This document shows positions 42,139 to 50,847 of a stretch of DNA of 64,000 nt, piece by piece. Made by a program: the position numbers and the translations under genes. Positions within the stretch are counted from its first letter, which is position 1. Every line of letters starts with the position of its first letter. Source of the stretch: Sva-07 sp963743825. Lineage in GTDB: Bacteria > Actinomycetota > Acidimicrobiia > Acidimicrobiales > Ilumatobacteraceae. The notes beneath the pieces were generated by a model. That model ran no database searches and had not been told where the DNA came from. It worked only from the letters and a program-made list of their open reading frames with translations. The stretch lies in assembly GCA_963743825.1 (NCBI GenBank), contig CAVURC010000002.1, forward strand, positions 1 to 64,000, read 5' to 3'.

Positions 42139-43861
42139 TCAGCGTTGGTGGCGTTCGAAGGCGCTGAGGACGGCGCGCAGGGAGGCTGTCGTGATGTTGG
42201 GGTCGGTTCCGAGGCCCCACTTGACGGTGTTGGCGTTGCTCACGGTTTCGACGTAGGCAACTGCTTGAGCGTTGGCACCCTTGCCGATCGCATGCTCCGC
42301 GTAGTCGAGGACGTCGAACGAACCGCCGACCCGATCGCCGAATTCGGCCACCAGGGCGGCCACGAATGCTTCCACCGGACCCTCGCCCTCGCCGCGGATC
42401 GAGTGGGCTGTCCCGTCGACCTCGAGCTGGGCCTGGATCGTGGTGTTGCCACCCTCGTCGCCGGTGTGGGTGTGGAGTTCATGGCTGCGCAGACGGAACC
42501 GGGGTTCGGTCGGGACGTACTCCGCCTGGAAGGCATCCCACATCACACCGGGGCTGATCTCGGTGCCCGAGTCCTCGGTGATGTGCTGAATGGTCCGCGA
42601 GAACTCGATCTGGAGTCGACGTGGCAGATCGAAGCCGTGCTCGGTCTTCATCACGTACGCGACGCCGCCCTTGCCCGACTGGCTGTTGACCCGGATGACG
42701 GCCTCGTACGACCGGCCGACGTGGGCCGGATCGATCGGCAGGTAGGGAACGCCCCACTGCGGGTATTCGCCGCTGTCGTCGCGCTTGGCGTCGAGGGCGT
42801 CGAAGCCCTTCTTGATGGCGTCCTGGTGACTGCCCGAGAACGCCGTGTACACGAGGTCACCGGCGTACGGATGGCGAGGATGCACCGGCAGGCGATTGCA
42901 GTATTCGGCCGTGCGGCGCAGCTTGTCGATGTCCGTGATGTCGAGTTTCGGGTCGACGCCATTCATGAACAGGTTCATCGCCAACGTGACGATGTCGACG
43001 TTGCCGGTGCGCTCACCGTTGCCGAACAAGGTGCCTTCGACCCGGTCGGCTCCCGCCATCACACCGAACTCGGCGGCGGCAACGGCGCAGCCACGGTCGT
43101 TGTGAGGATGCAGCGAGATGACCACCGAGTCACGATTCTTGATGGTGCGTCCGAACCACTCGATGACGTCGCCGTACACGTTGGGGGAGTAGCACTCGAC
43201 GGTGGCGGGCAGATTGAGCACGATCGGATTGTCGGGCGTCGGTTCCACCACGTCCATCACGGCTTCGCACACCTCGATGGCGAACTCGGGCTCGGTGAGC
43301 GTGAAGCTCTCGGGCGAGTACTCGTAGCGGATCATCGTGTCGCCGGCGGCATGTTCGAGCTTGCGACACAGCTTGGCGCCGTTGACGGCGACGTCGATGA
43401 TCCCCTCGCGGTCGAGTCCGAAGACGACCTCACGCTGCAGCGGGTTGGTCGAGTTGTAGAAGTGCACGATCGCCCTCGGCGCTCCCTGCAGGCACTCGTA
43501 GGTGCGCTCGATCAGTTCCTGGCGGCACTGCACCAGCACCTGGATCGTCACGTCATCGGGGATGCGATCCTCGTCGATCAACTGGCGCACGAAGTCGTAA
43601 GTCGGGCTGGCTCGCCGACGGGAACCCGACCTCGATCTCCTTGAATCCCATCGCCACGAGTTCCTCGAACATCCGCATCTTGCGAGTCGGGTCCATCGGG
43701 TCGATGAGTGCCTGGTTTCCGTCGCGGAGGTCGACCGAGCACCACTGCGGCGCGGTGGTGATCGTGACGTTCGGCCACGTGCGGTCGGTGAGCACGACCG
43801 GCACGAGCGGCGCGTACTTCTCGAAGGGCATCTTCTTCGGGGTGACGTTCTGGGGAGGCAT
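42139..43861 (-). CDS. leuA: 2-isopropylmalate synthase LeuA, frameshifted
   Basis: First committed step of leucine synthesis: condenses acetyl-CoA with 2-oxoisovalerate. About 573 residues after correction, the longer actinobacterial (type 2) form. The N-terminal part has WCSVDLRDGNQALIDPM (catalytic Arg and metal Asp) and MGFKEIEVGFPSASQP; the rest, in another frame, has VVISLHPHNDRGCAVAAAEFG (metal His pair) and VEGTLFGNGERTGNVDIVTLA, then the C-terminal allosteric domain. One extra base in the GGG run at 43604-43606 explains the break (SQP-TYDFVRQL). Start ATG 43861 with AGGAGA. Controlled by the attenuator upstream. Confidence 0.95.
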
Positions 43862-43921
43862 TCGATTCTCCTGACGATCGGAGGTTGGTGATTCGGGTGG
43901 TTCGGGGCGGGGGATCTGGCC

Positions 43922-43960
43922 GGAAAAAGCAAGAACCCCCCGGCCGGTGGGGCGGGGGGT
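43922..43960 (-). terminator. leuA attenuator (Rho-independent terminator)
   Basis: Read on the minus strand: stem ACCCCCC/GGGGGGT with a GC-rich loop, followed by TTCTTGCTTTTT. It lies between the Leu-rich leader peptide (stop 43991) and leuA (start 43861), the position expected of a transcription attenuator. Confidence 0.82.
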
Positions 43961-43990
43961 GCGGGCGAACGCGGGTATGTGGCGCTCGCC

Positions 43991-44023
43991 CTACAGAAGC
44001 AGAAGGAGGTCGCTGCGCAACAT
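43991..44023 (-). CDS. leuL: Leucine leader peptide (attenuation of leuA)
   Basis: A ten-codon frame too short for ordinary gene finding: MLRSDLLLLL then TAG. It has five consecutive leucine codons (CTC CTT CTG CTT CTG) just before the stop, plus a TTG second codon. A TAGTGT -10 box lies 8 nt before the ATG, so the leader mRNA probably starts at or next to the ATG. Ribosome stalling at the Leu codons when charged tRNA-Leu is short would alter folding of the downstream GC-rich hairpin and let transcription reach leuA. The principle is established for other actinobacterial leuA genes; the alternative anti-terminator here was not modelled. Confidence 0.88.
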   Translation of the reverse strand: MLRSDLLLLL

Positions 44024-44031
44024 CGCTGCCA

Positions 44032-44037
44032 ACACTA
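44032..44037 (-). promoter_or_regulatory. -10 box TAGTGT for the leuL-leuA transcript
   Basis: TANNNT hexamer 8 nt upstream of the leader peptide ATG at 44023. Confidence 0.6.
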
Positions 44038-44078
44038 GCACGCTCGGGCGCATCTCGCGCTCGCTGGAACCTCGCGGG

Positions 44079-44084
44079 TACGCT
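44079..44084 (+). promoter_or_regulatory. -10 box TACGCT for the DEAD-box helicase gene
   Basis: TANNNT hexamer 10 nt before the ATG at 44095; divergent from the leuL promoter 42 bp away. Confidence 0.45.
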
Positions 44085-44094
44085 GGCGACCAAC

Positions 44095-45384
44095 ATGACT
44101 GAATCAACAGCGCGACGGGGAGCGCCTCGTCGCCAGCGATCGCGTCCATCGGACAAGCCGTACGACGGTGGCCACGTCAACACCTCGAACCTCACGTCCT
44201 TCAACATCCTGCCCCCGGTGGAAGCACCGACCGGGTTCTTCGATCTCGGCGTTCCGGCCCGAATCGACGACGGTCTCGCAGCGTGCGGCTTCGCCCAACC
44301 GTTCAACATCCAGACCGAGGCGATTCCGGTTGCCATCACCGGCAAGGACGTCTGCGGACGCGCCAAGACCGGCTCGGGCAAGACCCTCGCATTCGGCGTC
44401 CCGATGTTGGCGCGCATCACCGACAAGGCTGCGCCGTCGCGTCCGCTCGGACTCGTGCTCGTTCCGACTCGCGAACTCGCCGTCCAGGTCGCCGAGGTCC
44501 TCGAGCCCGTCGCCCATCACGCCGGCATGCGGGTGTTGCCCGTCTACGGCGGCGCATCCCGTCACCACCAGGTCGATGAATTGGCCAAGGGTGTCGAGAT
44601 CGTGATCGCCACGCCGTTGCGCCTGATCGATCTCATCAAGTCGAACGAGGTGTCGCTCGACGACATGCAGATCGTCACGCTCGACGAGGCCGATCGCATG
44701 GCCGACGACGGCTTCACCCCGCAGGTCGAGTGGATCCTTCGTCACTGCGAGAGCCGCAACCAGACGATGCTGTTCTCCGCGACGCTCGACGGCGACGTCG
44801 GGCACCTCATTCGTCACTACCAGACCGATCCGGTCACCGTGGCCATCGATGAGGCGACCGACACCGTGGGCACGATGCACCACCTGTTCCTCGCTGTGCA
44901 CCACATGGACAAGGACAAGGTCATCGGGTCGATCGCCAAGTCGATCCCGAAGTTGCTCGTGTTCTGCCAGACCAAGCGCACGTGCGACCGCGTCGCCCAC
45001 AACCTCGGAGAACTCGGGGTCGACGCCGGACCGATCCATGGCGACATGCAGCAGAGCGCACGCGAACGCGCCATGCGCAACTTCGCCGAGGGCAAACTGG
45101 CGGTCCTCGTCGCCACCGACGTGGCTGCCCGCGGCATCGACATCGACGACATCGGCGCGGTGATCCACTACGAGCCGGCCAAGGACGTGAAGGACTACCT
45201 CCACCGCTCTGGCCGCACCGCCCGCGCCGGCCGCGACGGCTGGGCCGTCACGCTCGTCGAGTACAACCAGCTCACGCAGATGCGGATCCTGCAGCGCGGG
45301 ATGCGCCTGCCGACCGAGAAGCCGATCGAGGTCTTCTCCAATGATTCGCGACTGCTGCACCTCCCCGAGTTCGAAACCGACTGA
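44095..45384 (+). CDS. DEAD-box RNA helicase
   Basis: A 429-residue ATP-dependent RNA helicase. In order: Q motif FAQPFNIQTEAIPVAITGKDV, motif I RAKTGSGKTLAFG, Ia VPTRELAVQV, Ib TPLRLIDL (a less usual form of TPGRxxD), motif II LDEADRM, motif III FSATL, then domain 2 with IV LLVFCQTKRT, V VATDVAARGIDIDD and VI YLHRSGRTARAGRDG. All are complete. No basic or RNA-binding tail extends beyond domain 2, so it is a compact RhlE/RhlB-like helicase, probably for ribosome assembly or mRNA decay. The phosphotransferase gene follows closely. Confidence 0.95.
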   Translation: MTESTARRGAPRRQRSRPSDKPYDGGHVNTSNLTSFNILPPVEAPTGFFDLGVPARIDDGLAACGFAQPFNIQTEAIPVAITGKDVCGRAKTGSGKTLAFGVPMLARITDKAAPSRPLGLVLVPTRELAVQVAEVLEPVAHHAGMRVLPVYGGASRHHQVDELAKGVEIVIATPLRLIDLIKSNEVSLDDMQIVTLDEADRMADDGFTPQVEWILRHCESRNQTMLFSATLDGDVGHLIRHYQTDPVTVAIDEATDTVGTMHHLFLAVHHMDKDKVIGSIAKSIPKLLVFCQTKRTCDRVAHNLGELGVDAGPIHGDMQQSARERAMRNFAEGKLAVLVATDVAARGIDIDDIGAVIHYEPAKDVKDYLHRSGRTARAGRDGWAVTLVEYNQLTQMRILQRGMRLPTEKPIEVFSNDSRLLHLPEFETD

Positions 45385-45402
45385 TTGCGTGACGTCGATC
45401 TG

Positions 45403-46299
45403 ATGGCGGCGCAGAACATGCCTGCCGCCGAGGTCGATGTCACCGACGATCTCGTCCGTCGGCTCCTCGCCGAGCAGTGCCCCGACCTCGCCGAGCGTCC
45501 ACTCGTGCTCGTGGCGAACGGTTGGGACAACGTGATCTTCCGCCTCGACGGAGGTGACGCTCCGCTCACGGTCCGTGTGCCGCGACGCCAACTCGGCGCC
45601 GACCTCGTCGCCAACGAACATCGATGGCTTCCGGAACTCGCACCCCGCCTCCCGATCGCCATTCCGGCGCCGGTGCGTTTCGGCGAACCGAGCGACGAGT
45701 ACCCGTGGAAATGGAGCGTGTGCCCATGGTTCGACGGTGACGTCGCTGCGGATGTGACGCCCGACGATCTCGGCCGAGAAGCCCGGCGCCTCGGCGCGTT
45801 TCTCGCCGCGTTGCACACGCCCGCTCCGTCCGATGCGCCCCACAACGTCTATCGCTGTGGACCGGTGACCGAGCCTCGACCGAGGTTCGAAGGTGCGGTG
45901 GAACGACTCGGTTCGCTGGTCGACGGACCGCGTGTGCGGGCGCGCTGGGAGGAGCTCGTCTGCGTCGAGGAGTGGCGTGGTGATCCGGTGTGGTTGCACG
46001 GCGACCTGCACACTGCGAACGTGATCGTGCACGACGGTGCGATCAGTGCGATCATCGACCTCGGCGACGTCACCGCCGGCGATCCGGCGGTCGACTTCGC
46101 CATCGGTTGGATGCTCTTCGACGATGAGGATCGCTCGTCGTTGCGAACCGCGGCCGGTGGTGTCGACGACGCGACCTGGAGCCGGGCCGAGGCGTGGGCG
46201 CTGCACTTCGCGATGATGTACCTGCTGCACTCGGCCGACAGCGAGCGGTTCGAGCGGATGGGGACCTCGCTGCTGGCTCGCCTGCTCGGCGATCACTGA
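45403..46299 (+). CDS. APH-fold phosphotransferase
   Basis: A 298-residue aminoglycoside-phosphotransferase-like kinase. It shows LVANGWDNVIFRLDG (nucleotide loop), LTVRVPRR (Lys replaced by Arg in the usual position), VWLHGDLHTANVIVHDG with the HGD catalytic Asp, and IIDLGDVTAGDPAVDFAIGWMLF with the metal Asp, followed by a C-terminal helical tail. The gene is 18 nt after the helicase stop and likely co-transcribed. Similar genes in actinobacteria have unknown substrates; true antibiotic resistance is not supported. ATG at 45403 (MAAQNM) is chosen over an upstream TTG. Confidence 0.85.
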   Translation: MAAQNMPAAEVDVTDDLVRRLLAEQCPDLAERPLVLVANGWDNVIFRLDGGDAPLTVRVPRRQLGADLVANEHRWLPELAPRLPIAIPAPVRFGEPSDEYPWKWSVCPWFDGDVAADVTPDDLGREARRLGAFLAALHTPAPSDAPHNVYRCGPVTEPRPRFEGAVERLGSLVDGPRVRARWEELVCVEEWRGDPVWLHGDLHTANVIVHDGAISAIIDLGDVTAGDPAVDFAIGWMLFDDEDRSSLRTAAGGVDDATWSRAEAWALHFAMMYLLHSADSERFERMGTSLLARLLGDH

Positions 46300-46329
46300 C
46301 TGATCCCCGGGCCGAATTCCGTCGATCGC

Positions 46330-46335
46330 TACGGT
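46330..46335 (+). promoter_or_regulatory. -10 box TACGGT for the YggT-like gene (leadered)
   Basis: TANNNT hexamer 43 nt before the ATG; the predicted leader carries GAGAGGAG. Confidence 0.45.
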
Positions 46336-46378
46336 GGTGGCCGAGCGGTCCGATCCGGGCCCGAGAGGAGCGTCACAG

Positions 46379-46852
46379 ATGATCACGTCGGATTCCCGAG
46401 CACTCACCGAGCGCAAGGCGGTCGTCCTGGTCGTCCGCGCGATCAGCTACCTCGTCTACTTCTATCTGATCGTCGTCGAGATCATCTTGTTCATCGGCTT
46501 CTTCCTCCTGCTGTTCGGCGCGAATCCGACGGCTGGGTTCACGCAGTGGGCATATCGCAACCTCGAGCGCGTGATGGCACCGTTCCGGGGCATCTTCACG
46601 CCCATCCAGCTCGGCACGACGAGCGCCGACGTCCCGGCGATCTTCGACACCTCGGTGCTCTTCGCCATGATCATCTACGGGATCGTCGCCTTGGCCTTCA
46701 GCGCTGCGATCGGCTGGCTGTCGGGCCGACTCGGCCAGATTCACGCCGCCGAGGAGGACCTCGAGCGCGAGGCGACACTTGCTCAGCTGCAAGCCGATGC
46801 CGACGGCATCGCTGCCGCCGTCGACACCGACCGCCCCGGGTGCGTGATCTAG
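46379..46852 (+). CDS. YggT-like membrane protein with coiled-coil tail
   Basis: A 157-residue protein with two long hydrophobic stretches: VVLVVRAISYLVYFYLIVVEIILFIGFFLLLFGANP (residues about 14-48) and IFDTSVLFAMIIYGIVALAFSAAIGWLSG. The segment FGANPTAGFTQWAYRNLERVMAPFRGIF is the hallmark of YggT (FGANPxNPFxxxxYxxxxxxxxPFR). A C-terminal Glu/Ala-rich helix (HAAEEDLEREATLAQLQADAD) could form a coiled coil. YggT proteins are linked to osmotic stress and cell division in other bacteria. Its TAG stop is the first half of the next gene's -10 box. Confidence 0.82.
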   Translation: MITSDSRALTERKAVVLVVRAISYLVYFYLIVVEIILFIGFFLLLFGANPTAGFTQWAYRNLERVMAPFRGIFTPIQLGTTSADVPAIFDTSVLFAMIIYGIVALAFSAAIGWLSGRLGQIHAAEEDLEREATLAQLQADADGIAAAVDTDRPGCVI

Positions 46853-46855
46853 CGT
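46850..46855 (+). promoter_or_regulatory. -10 box TAGCGT for the M20 gene; also contains a stop codon
   Basis: TAG (46850-46852) is the stop of the YggT-like gene, and the hexamer lies 7 nt before the GTG at 46863. Confidence 0.5.
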
Positions 46856-46862
46856 TCGGGTC

Positions 46863-48282
46863 GTGACCATCACCGGCTCGACGATCGCCGAACACTGCAA
46901 CGAGGTGTGGGACGAGGTCGTTCCGATCCTGCACGAGTACATCGCGATCCCGAATGTCTCGCCGGTGTTCGACTCCGGATTGGCGGGCCAACGGTCACAT
47001 GGCCGAGGCGGTCGCGTTGATCGCCGGTTGGTGCCGAGGTCGATCGATCCCGGGGATCAGCGTCGAGGTCGTCGAGCTCGAGGGACGCACGCCCGTCATC
47101 CTCGTCGAGGTTCCGGCCACCGGATCGGGATCGGACGCCGACACGGTCCTGCTGTACGGCCATCTCGACAAGCAGCCGGAGATGGAGGGCTGGCGCGACG
47201 GCCTCGGTCCGTGGACGCCGGTCCAGGAGGGTGACCGACTGTACGGGCGCGGTGGCGCCGACGACGGTTACTCGGCGTTCGCCGCGCTGACGGCGATCGA
47301 GGCAGTGCATGCGGCCGGGGGCTCACACGCCAGGTGTGTCGTGCTGATCGAGGCGAGCGAGGAGTCGGGTTCGCCCGACCTGCCTGCGTACGTCGATGCG
47401 CTCGCCGATCGCATCGGTACGCCGAGCCTGGTCATCTGCCTCGACTCGGGCTGCATCGACTACGACCGCTTGTGGGTGACCACGTCGTTGCGCGGTCTCG
47501 TGTCGGGCACGCTCACGGTCGACATCGTCACCGCCGGCCTGCATTCCGGCGACGTGGGTGGCATGGTGCCCTCGACGTTCCGTATCGCCCGCATGCTCCT
47601 CGATCGTGTCGAGGACGTGGCGACCGGCGACATCCTGCTGACCGAATTGAACGTCACGATCCCACCCGATCGGATCGACGAGGCCGCGAAGACTGCGGCC
47701 GAGATCGGCCGGATCGGCGACCACTACCCGTTCGTCGACGGAGCGCGACCGACGACCGACGATCCGGCCGAACAGCTGCTCGCACGTACGTGGCGTCCGA
47801 GCCTCAGCGTCGTCGGCGCTGATGGCCTGCCTCCGATCGCTCGGGCCGGCAACGTCCTGCGTCCACGCACCTCGCTGAAGCTCTCGTTCCGAATTCCGCC
47901 GACCTGCGATCCGGCGACTGCGGCGGCAGCGATCAAGGAGGCGCTCGAAGCCGAACCGCCGTACGGAGCCCAGGTGTCGTTCAGCGGCGGCGAGTTCGGC
48001 CCGGGTTGGAATGCGCCGGCGACGGCGCCCTGGCTGGCGACCGCACTCGACGATGCCTCGACCCGGGCGTTCGGTGAGCCGGCGCGGACGTTCGGCGAGG
48101 GTGGATCGATCCCGTTCATGGGGATGCTCGGCGAGAGGTTTCCCGACGCCCAGTTCGTGATCACCGGCGTACTCGGCCCGGATGCCAACGCGCACGGCCC
48201 GAACGAGTACCTCCACCTGCCGACCGCCCGTCGTGTCACCATCGCCATGGCCCACCTCCTCGAGGCGCACGCCACCCGCTGA
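46863..48282 (+). CDS. M20-family dipeptidase-like peptidase, frameshifted
   Basis: About 472 residues after correction, similar to cytosolic non-specific dipeptidase/CNDP-type M20 enzymes. The first 38 residues (VTITGSTIAEHCNEVWDEV ... IPNVSP) are in one frame; the rest has DTVLLYGHLDKQPEMEGW (zinc His, Asp), LYGRGGADDGYSAF (bridging Asp), IEASEESGSPDL (catalytic Glu), CLDSGCIDYD (zinc Asp) and the late His in DANAHGPNEYLHL. One extra T at 46974 explains the break (FDPDWRANGHM). Distinct from the M20 gene at 260. GTG start supported by the TAGCGT box. Confidence 0.88.
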
Positions 48283-48283
48283 C

Positions 48284-48718
48284 TCAGGCGGGCGTGTTCG
48301 CTTTGGTGTCGATCCAGGAGCGCACCTGTGGGAGCAGCGTGATCAGACCGACCACGCCGGCGATCGCCACCGAGACGCCGACCACCAGGAGTCGCTCGAA
48401 CATCACCGCCAGCACGATCCCGCCGACGATCATCCCGATGCCGGAGGCGGCGAGCGCGGCTCGACCCTTGTTGTTGTCCGTGAGCTTGTTGGCTGCGCCG
48501 GCAGCGGTGCTCGTCGTGCGGTCGAGCATCCGCTCGGCCCAGGCGAACTCGGTGGCGAGGATCACGAGACCGAGAATGATCACCAGCACGCCGGGCCCGG
48601 GGAGGGCGAGCATCGCAACGCCCGCGAGCAGTACAGCCACTCCAGCGATGAAGACCATCAGCCGCTTGGCGTTACGCGCGATGACGCGAATCCACGCACG
48701 TGGGGAGTGCAGTTGCAT
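48284..48718 (-). CDS. PGPGW-motif small transmembrane protein
   Basis: A 144-residue protein of the putative transmembrane PGPGW family. It contains LALPGPGVLVIILGLVILATEFAWAERML, the typical PGPG turn followed by a membrane helix and E-F/W-A-ERxL, and a second hydrophobic segment GIVLAVMFERLLVVGVSVAIAGVVGLITLL. The first segment VFIAGVAVLLAGVAMLA precedes the PGPG turn. Function unknown. ATG at 48718 (MQLHSPR) is chosen. The stop lies 1 nt from the convergent M20 stop, with no room for a terminator between. Confidence 0.85.
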   Translation of the reverse strand: MQLHSPRAWIRVIARNAKRLMVFIAGVAVLLAGVAMLALPGPGVLVIILGLVILATEFAWAERMLDRTTSTAAGAANKLTDNNKGRAALAASGIGMIVGGIVLAVMFERLLVVGVSVAIAGVVGLITLLPQVRSWIDTKANTPA

Positions 48719-48775
48719 GGGTGTCAGTATCGGCCGCCGACGCCCGTTGCGCCCGTCGCTCTGCAACCGGGGTCC

Positions 48776-48803
48776 TGCAACAGGGGTCTGACCCCTGATG
48801 CAA
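48776..48803. repeat. GTCNGAC-centred palindrome, copy 6
   Basis: Core AGGGGTCTGACCCCT with outer TGCA/TGCA arms, close to copy 1 (both run TGATGCAAGG on the right). It ends 2 nt from the stop codon of leuD (48806). Confidence 0.88.
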
Positions 48804-48805
48804 GG

Positions 48806-49390
48806 TCAGGGGAGCCAGGCGGGGCGGGCTGCTTCGTAGGTGTCGATCGCGTCGGCGTGGGTCAGCGTGATGCCGACGTCGTCGAGGCCGTTGAGGAAGC
48901 GATGCTGGGTCTGCGGGTCCATCGGGAACGGCTCGTCGATTCCGGCTGCCGGCACCTCGACCGTCAACTGTTCCATGTCGACCACGATCTGCGTGTCGGC
49001 GTCAGCTTCGATCGCCGCCCAGATCGCCTCGACCGTCGCTTCCGACACCACGACCGGCACGAGGCCGTTCTTGGTGCAGTTGTTGCGGAAGATGTCGGAG
49101 AAGCTCGGCGCGATCACGGCGTCGAAGCCGTACTGCTGGATGGCCCAGACGGCGTGCTCGCGTGACGATCCGACACCGAAGGCCGGGCCGGCCACGAGGA
49201 TGTTCGCCTGGGCGTAGCGCTCGTCGTTGAGCACGAAATCGCGGTCGTCGCGCCAGGTGGAGAACAGCCCCTTCTCGAAGCCCGTGCGCTCGACGCGCTT
49301 GAGCCAGTCGGCGGGGATGATCTGGTCGGTGTCGACATCGGAGCGCTTCAACGGCACTCCGGTGCCGGTGATGACCTGCACTGCTTTCAT
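48806..49390 (-). CDS. leuD: 3-isopropylmalate dehydratase small subunit LeuD
   Basis: Small subunit of isopropylmalate isomerase, which converts 2- to 3-isopropylmalate with LeuC. The 194-residue protein shows VPLKRSDVDTDQIIPADWLKRVERTGF and the substrate-binding GPAFGVGSSREHAVWAIQQYGFDAVIAPSFSDIFRNNCTKNGL (the GCGSSREHAPWAL region and FxDIFxxNxxKNGxLP), all normal. Its ATG overlaps the leuC stop by ATGA, so the two subunits are made together. Confidence 0.97.
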   Translation of the reverse strand: MKAVQVITGTGVPLKRSDVDTDQIIPADWLKRVERTGFEKGLFSTWRDDRDFVLNDERYAQANILVAGPAFGVGSSREHAVWAIQQYGFDAVIAPSFSDIFRNNCTKNGLVPVVVSEATVEAIWAAIEADADTQIVVDMEQLTVEVPAAGIDEPFPMDPQTQHRFLNGLDDVGITLTHADAIDTYEAARPAWLP

Positions 49391-50796
49391 GACGATGCTC
49401 CTTCCAGATCGGCAGGCGTACAGAACGTTCCCTTGATCGCCGTGGCGGCGGCGACTTCGGGCGAGACGAGGTGTGTGCGTCCACCGCGGCCCTGACGGCC
49501 CTCGAAGTTCCGGTTGCTCGTGCTCGCCGCCCGTTCGCCGGGGGCCAACTTGTCGGGGTTCATGGCGAGGCACATCGAACAGCCGGGCTCGCGCCAGTCG
49601 GCTCCGGCGGCGATGAACACCTGGTCGAGGCCTTCGGCAATCGCCTGTGCCTTCACGGCATGGCTCCCTGGCACCACCATGACCCGCTTCACCGTGACGG
49701 TTCGGCCCTTCATGACCGCGGCGGCGGCGCGGAGATCCTCGATGCGGCTGTTGGTGCACGACCCGATGAACACCGTGTCGACGGCGACGTCGCGCATCGG
49801 CGTGCCCGGCTCGAGGCCCATGTACTCCAGGGCCCGGGCCACGGTTTCCTTGGTGGTCGGGTTGTCGTAGTCGTCGGGGGAGGGCACGGCCGAGTCGATC
49901 GGGGCGACCTGGCCGGGGTTCGTCCCCCACGTGACGTGTGGTCGGATCGCAGCGGCGTCGAGCACGACCTCGTTGTCCCAGTCGGCGTCGTCGTCGGAAT
50001 GCAGCGTCGACCAGTCGACGATCGCGGCATCCCAGTCGTCACCGCTCGGTGCGTTGGCGCGACCCTTCAGGTACTCGAACGTGGTGTCGTCGGGTGCGAT
50101 CATCCCGGCCTTCGCGCCCGCCTCGATCGACATGTTGCACACCGTCATGCGGCCTTCCATCGACAGTGCCCGGATCGCCGACCCGCGGTATTCGATCACG
50201 TGACCGATGCCGCCGCCCGTGCCGATCTCGCCGAGGATCGCAAGGATCACATCCTTCGCGGTGACGCCGGGTTGCAGGTCGCCCTCGACCGTCACCGACA
50301 TCCACTTCGGACGCTGTTGCGGGAGGGTCTGGGTGGCGAGCACGTGCTCGACCTCGCTCGTGCCGATGCCGAAGGCGAGCGCGCCGAACGCGCCATGGGT
50401 GGCGGTGTGCGAGTCGCCGCACACGATGGTCATGCCCGGAAGGGTGCGACCCTGCTCCGGTCCGATGACGTGCACGATGCCCTGGTTGGGATCACCCATC
50501 GGAAAGTTGGTGATGCCGAACTCGGCGGTGTTCACGCGGAGCGTGTCGATCTGCTTCGCCGAGATCGGGTCGGCAATCGGCTGGTCGATGTTCTCGGTCG
50601 GGACGTTGTGATCCTCGGTGGCGATCGTGAGATCGGGCCGGCGGACCGTGCGGCCGCTGAGCCTCAGCCCGTCGAACGCCTGCGGGCTGGTGACCTCGTG
50701 GACCAGGTGCAGGTCGATGTACAGCAGGTCGGGTTCATCCGGTGCGGAGTGCACCAGATGGCGTTCCCACACCTTCTCCGGCAGTGTCTTGCCCAT
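49387..50796 (-). CDS. leuC: 3-isopropylmalate dehydratase large subunit LeuC
   Basis: Large, 4Fe-4S-containing subunit of isopropylmalate isomerase. In 469 residues it has LLYIDLHLVHEVTSPQAFDGLR, TEDHNVPT, VCGDSHTATHGAFGALAFGIGTSEVEHVLATQ, and the cluster cysteines in FIGSCTNSRIEDL and PGCSMCLAMN (C-x2-C). All aconitase-family motifs are intact. It leads the leuCD transcript, with AAGGAG before its ATG and a predicted TATGTT -10 box inside the palindrome at 50817-50833. Divergent from the IclR-type regulator. Confidence 0.97.
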   Translation of the reverse strand: MGKTLPEKVWERHLVHSAPDEPDLLYIDLHLVHEVTSPQAFDGLRLSGRTVRRPDLTIATEDHNVPTENIDQPIADPISAKQIDTLRVNTAEFGITNFPMGDPNQGIVHVIGPEQGRTLPGMTIVCGDSHTATHGAFGALAFGIGTSEVEHVLATQTLPQQRPKWMSVTVEGDLQPGVTAKDVILAILGEIGTGGGIGHVIEYRGSAIRALSMEGRMTVCNMSIEAGAKAGMIAPDDTTFEYLKGRANAPSGDDWDAAIVDWSTLHSDDDADWDNEVVLDAAAIRPHVTWGTNPGQVAPIDSAVPSPDDYDNPTTKETVARALEYMGLEPGTPMRDVAVDTVFIGSCTNSRIEDLRAAAAVMKGRTVTVKRVMVVPGSHAVKAQAIAEGLDQVFIAAGADWREPGCSMCLAMNPDKLAPGERAASTSNRNFEGRQGRGGRTHLVSPEVAAATAIKGTFCTPADLEGASS

Positions 50797-50816
50797 GTCG
50801 ACTGGCTCCTTGTCTC

Positions 50817-50833
50817 ATCCCAACATATGGGAT
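50817..50833. promoter_or_regulatory. Probable IclR-type operator between leuCD and its regulator
   Basis: Inverted repeat ATCCCA-ACATA-TGGGAT. It contains the predicted leuC -10 box (TATGTT, 50827-50822 on the minus strand) and ends at the first base of the regulator's -10 box (TACGAT, 50833-50838), so a bound protein would block both promoters. Confidence 0.65.
50822..50827 (-). promoter_or_regulatory. -10 box TATGTT for leuCD (leadered)
   Basis: TANNNT hexamer 26 nt before the leuC ATG at 50796, with AAGGAG in the predicted leader; it is embedded in the palindrome. Confidence 0.45.
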
Positions 50834-50838
50834 ACGAT
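50833..50838 (+). promoter_or_regulatory. -10 box TACGAT for the IclR-type regulator gene
   Basis: TANNNT hexamer 9 nt before the ATG at 50848; it begins at the last base of the operator palindrome. Confidence 0.5.
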
Positions 50839-50847
50839 TCCTGCGAT

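Noticed and set aside
45385..46299. An antibiotic-resistance aminoglycoside phosphotransferase.
   Set aside because: Only the general fold is shared; the context and sequence give no support for a resistance role.
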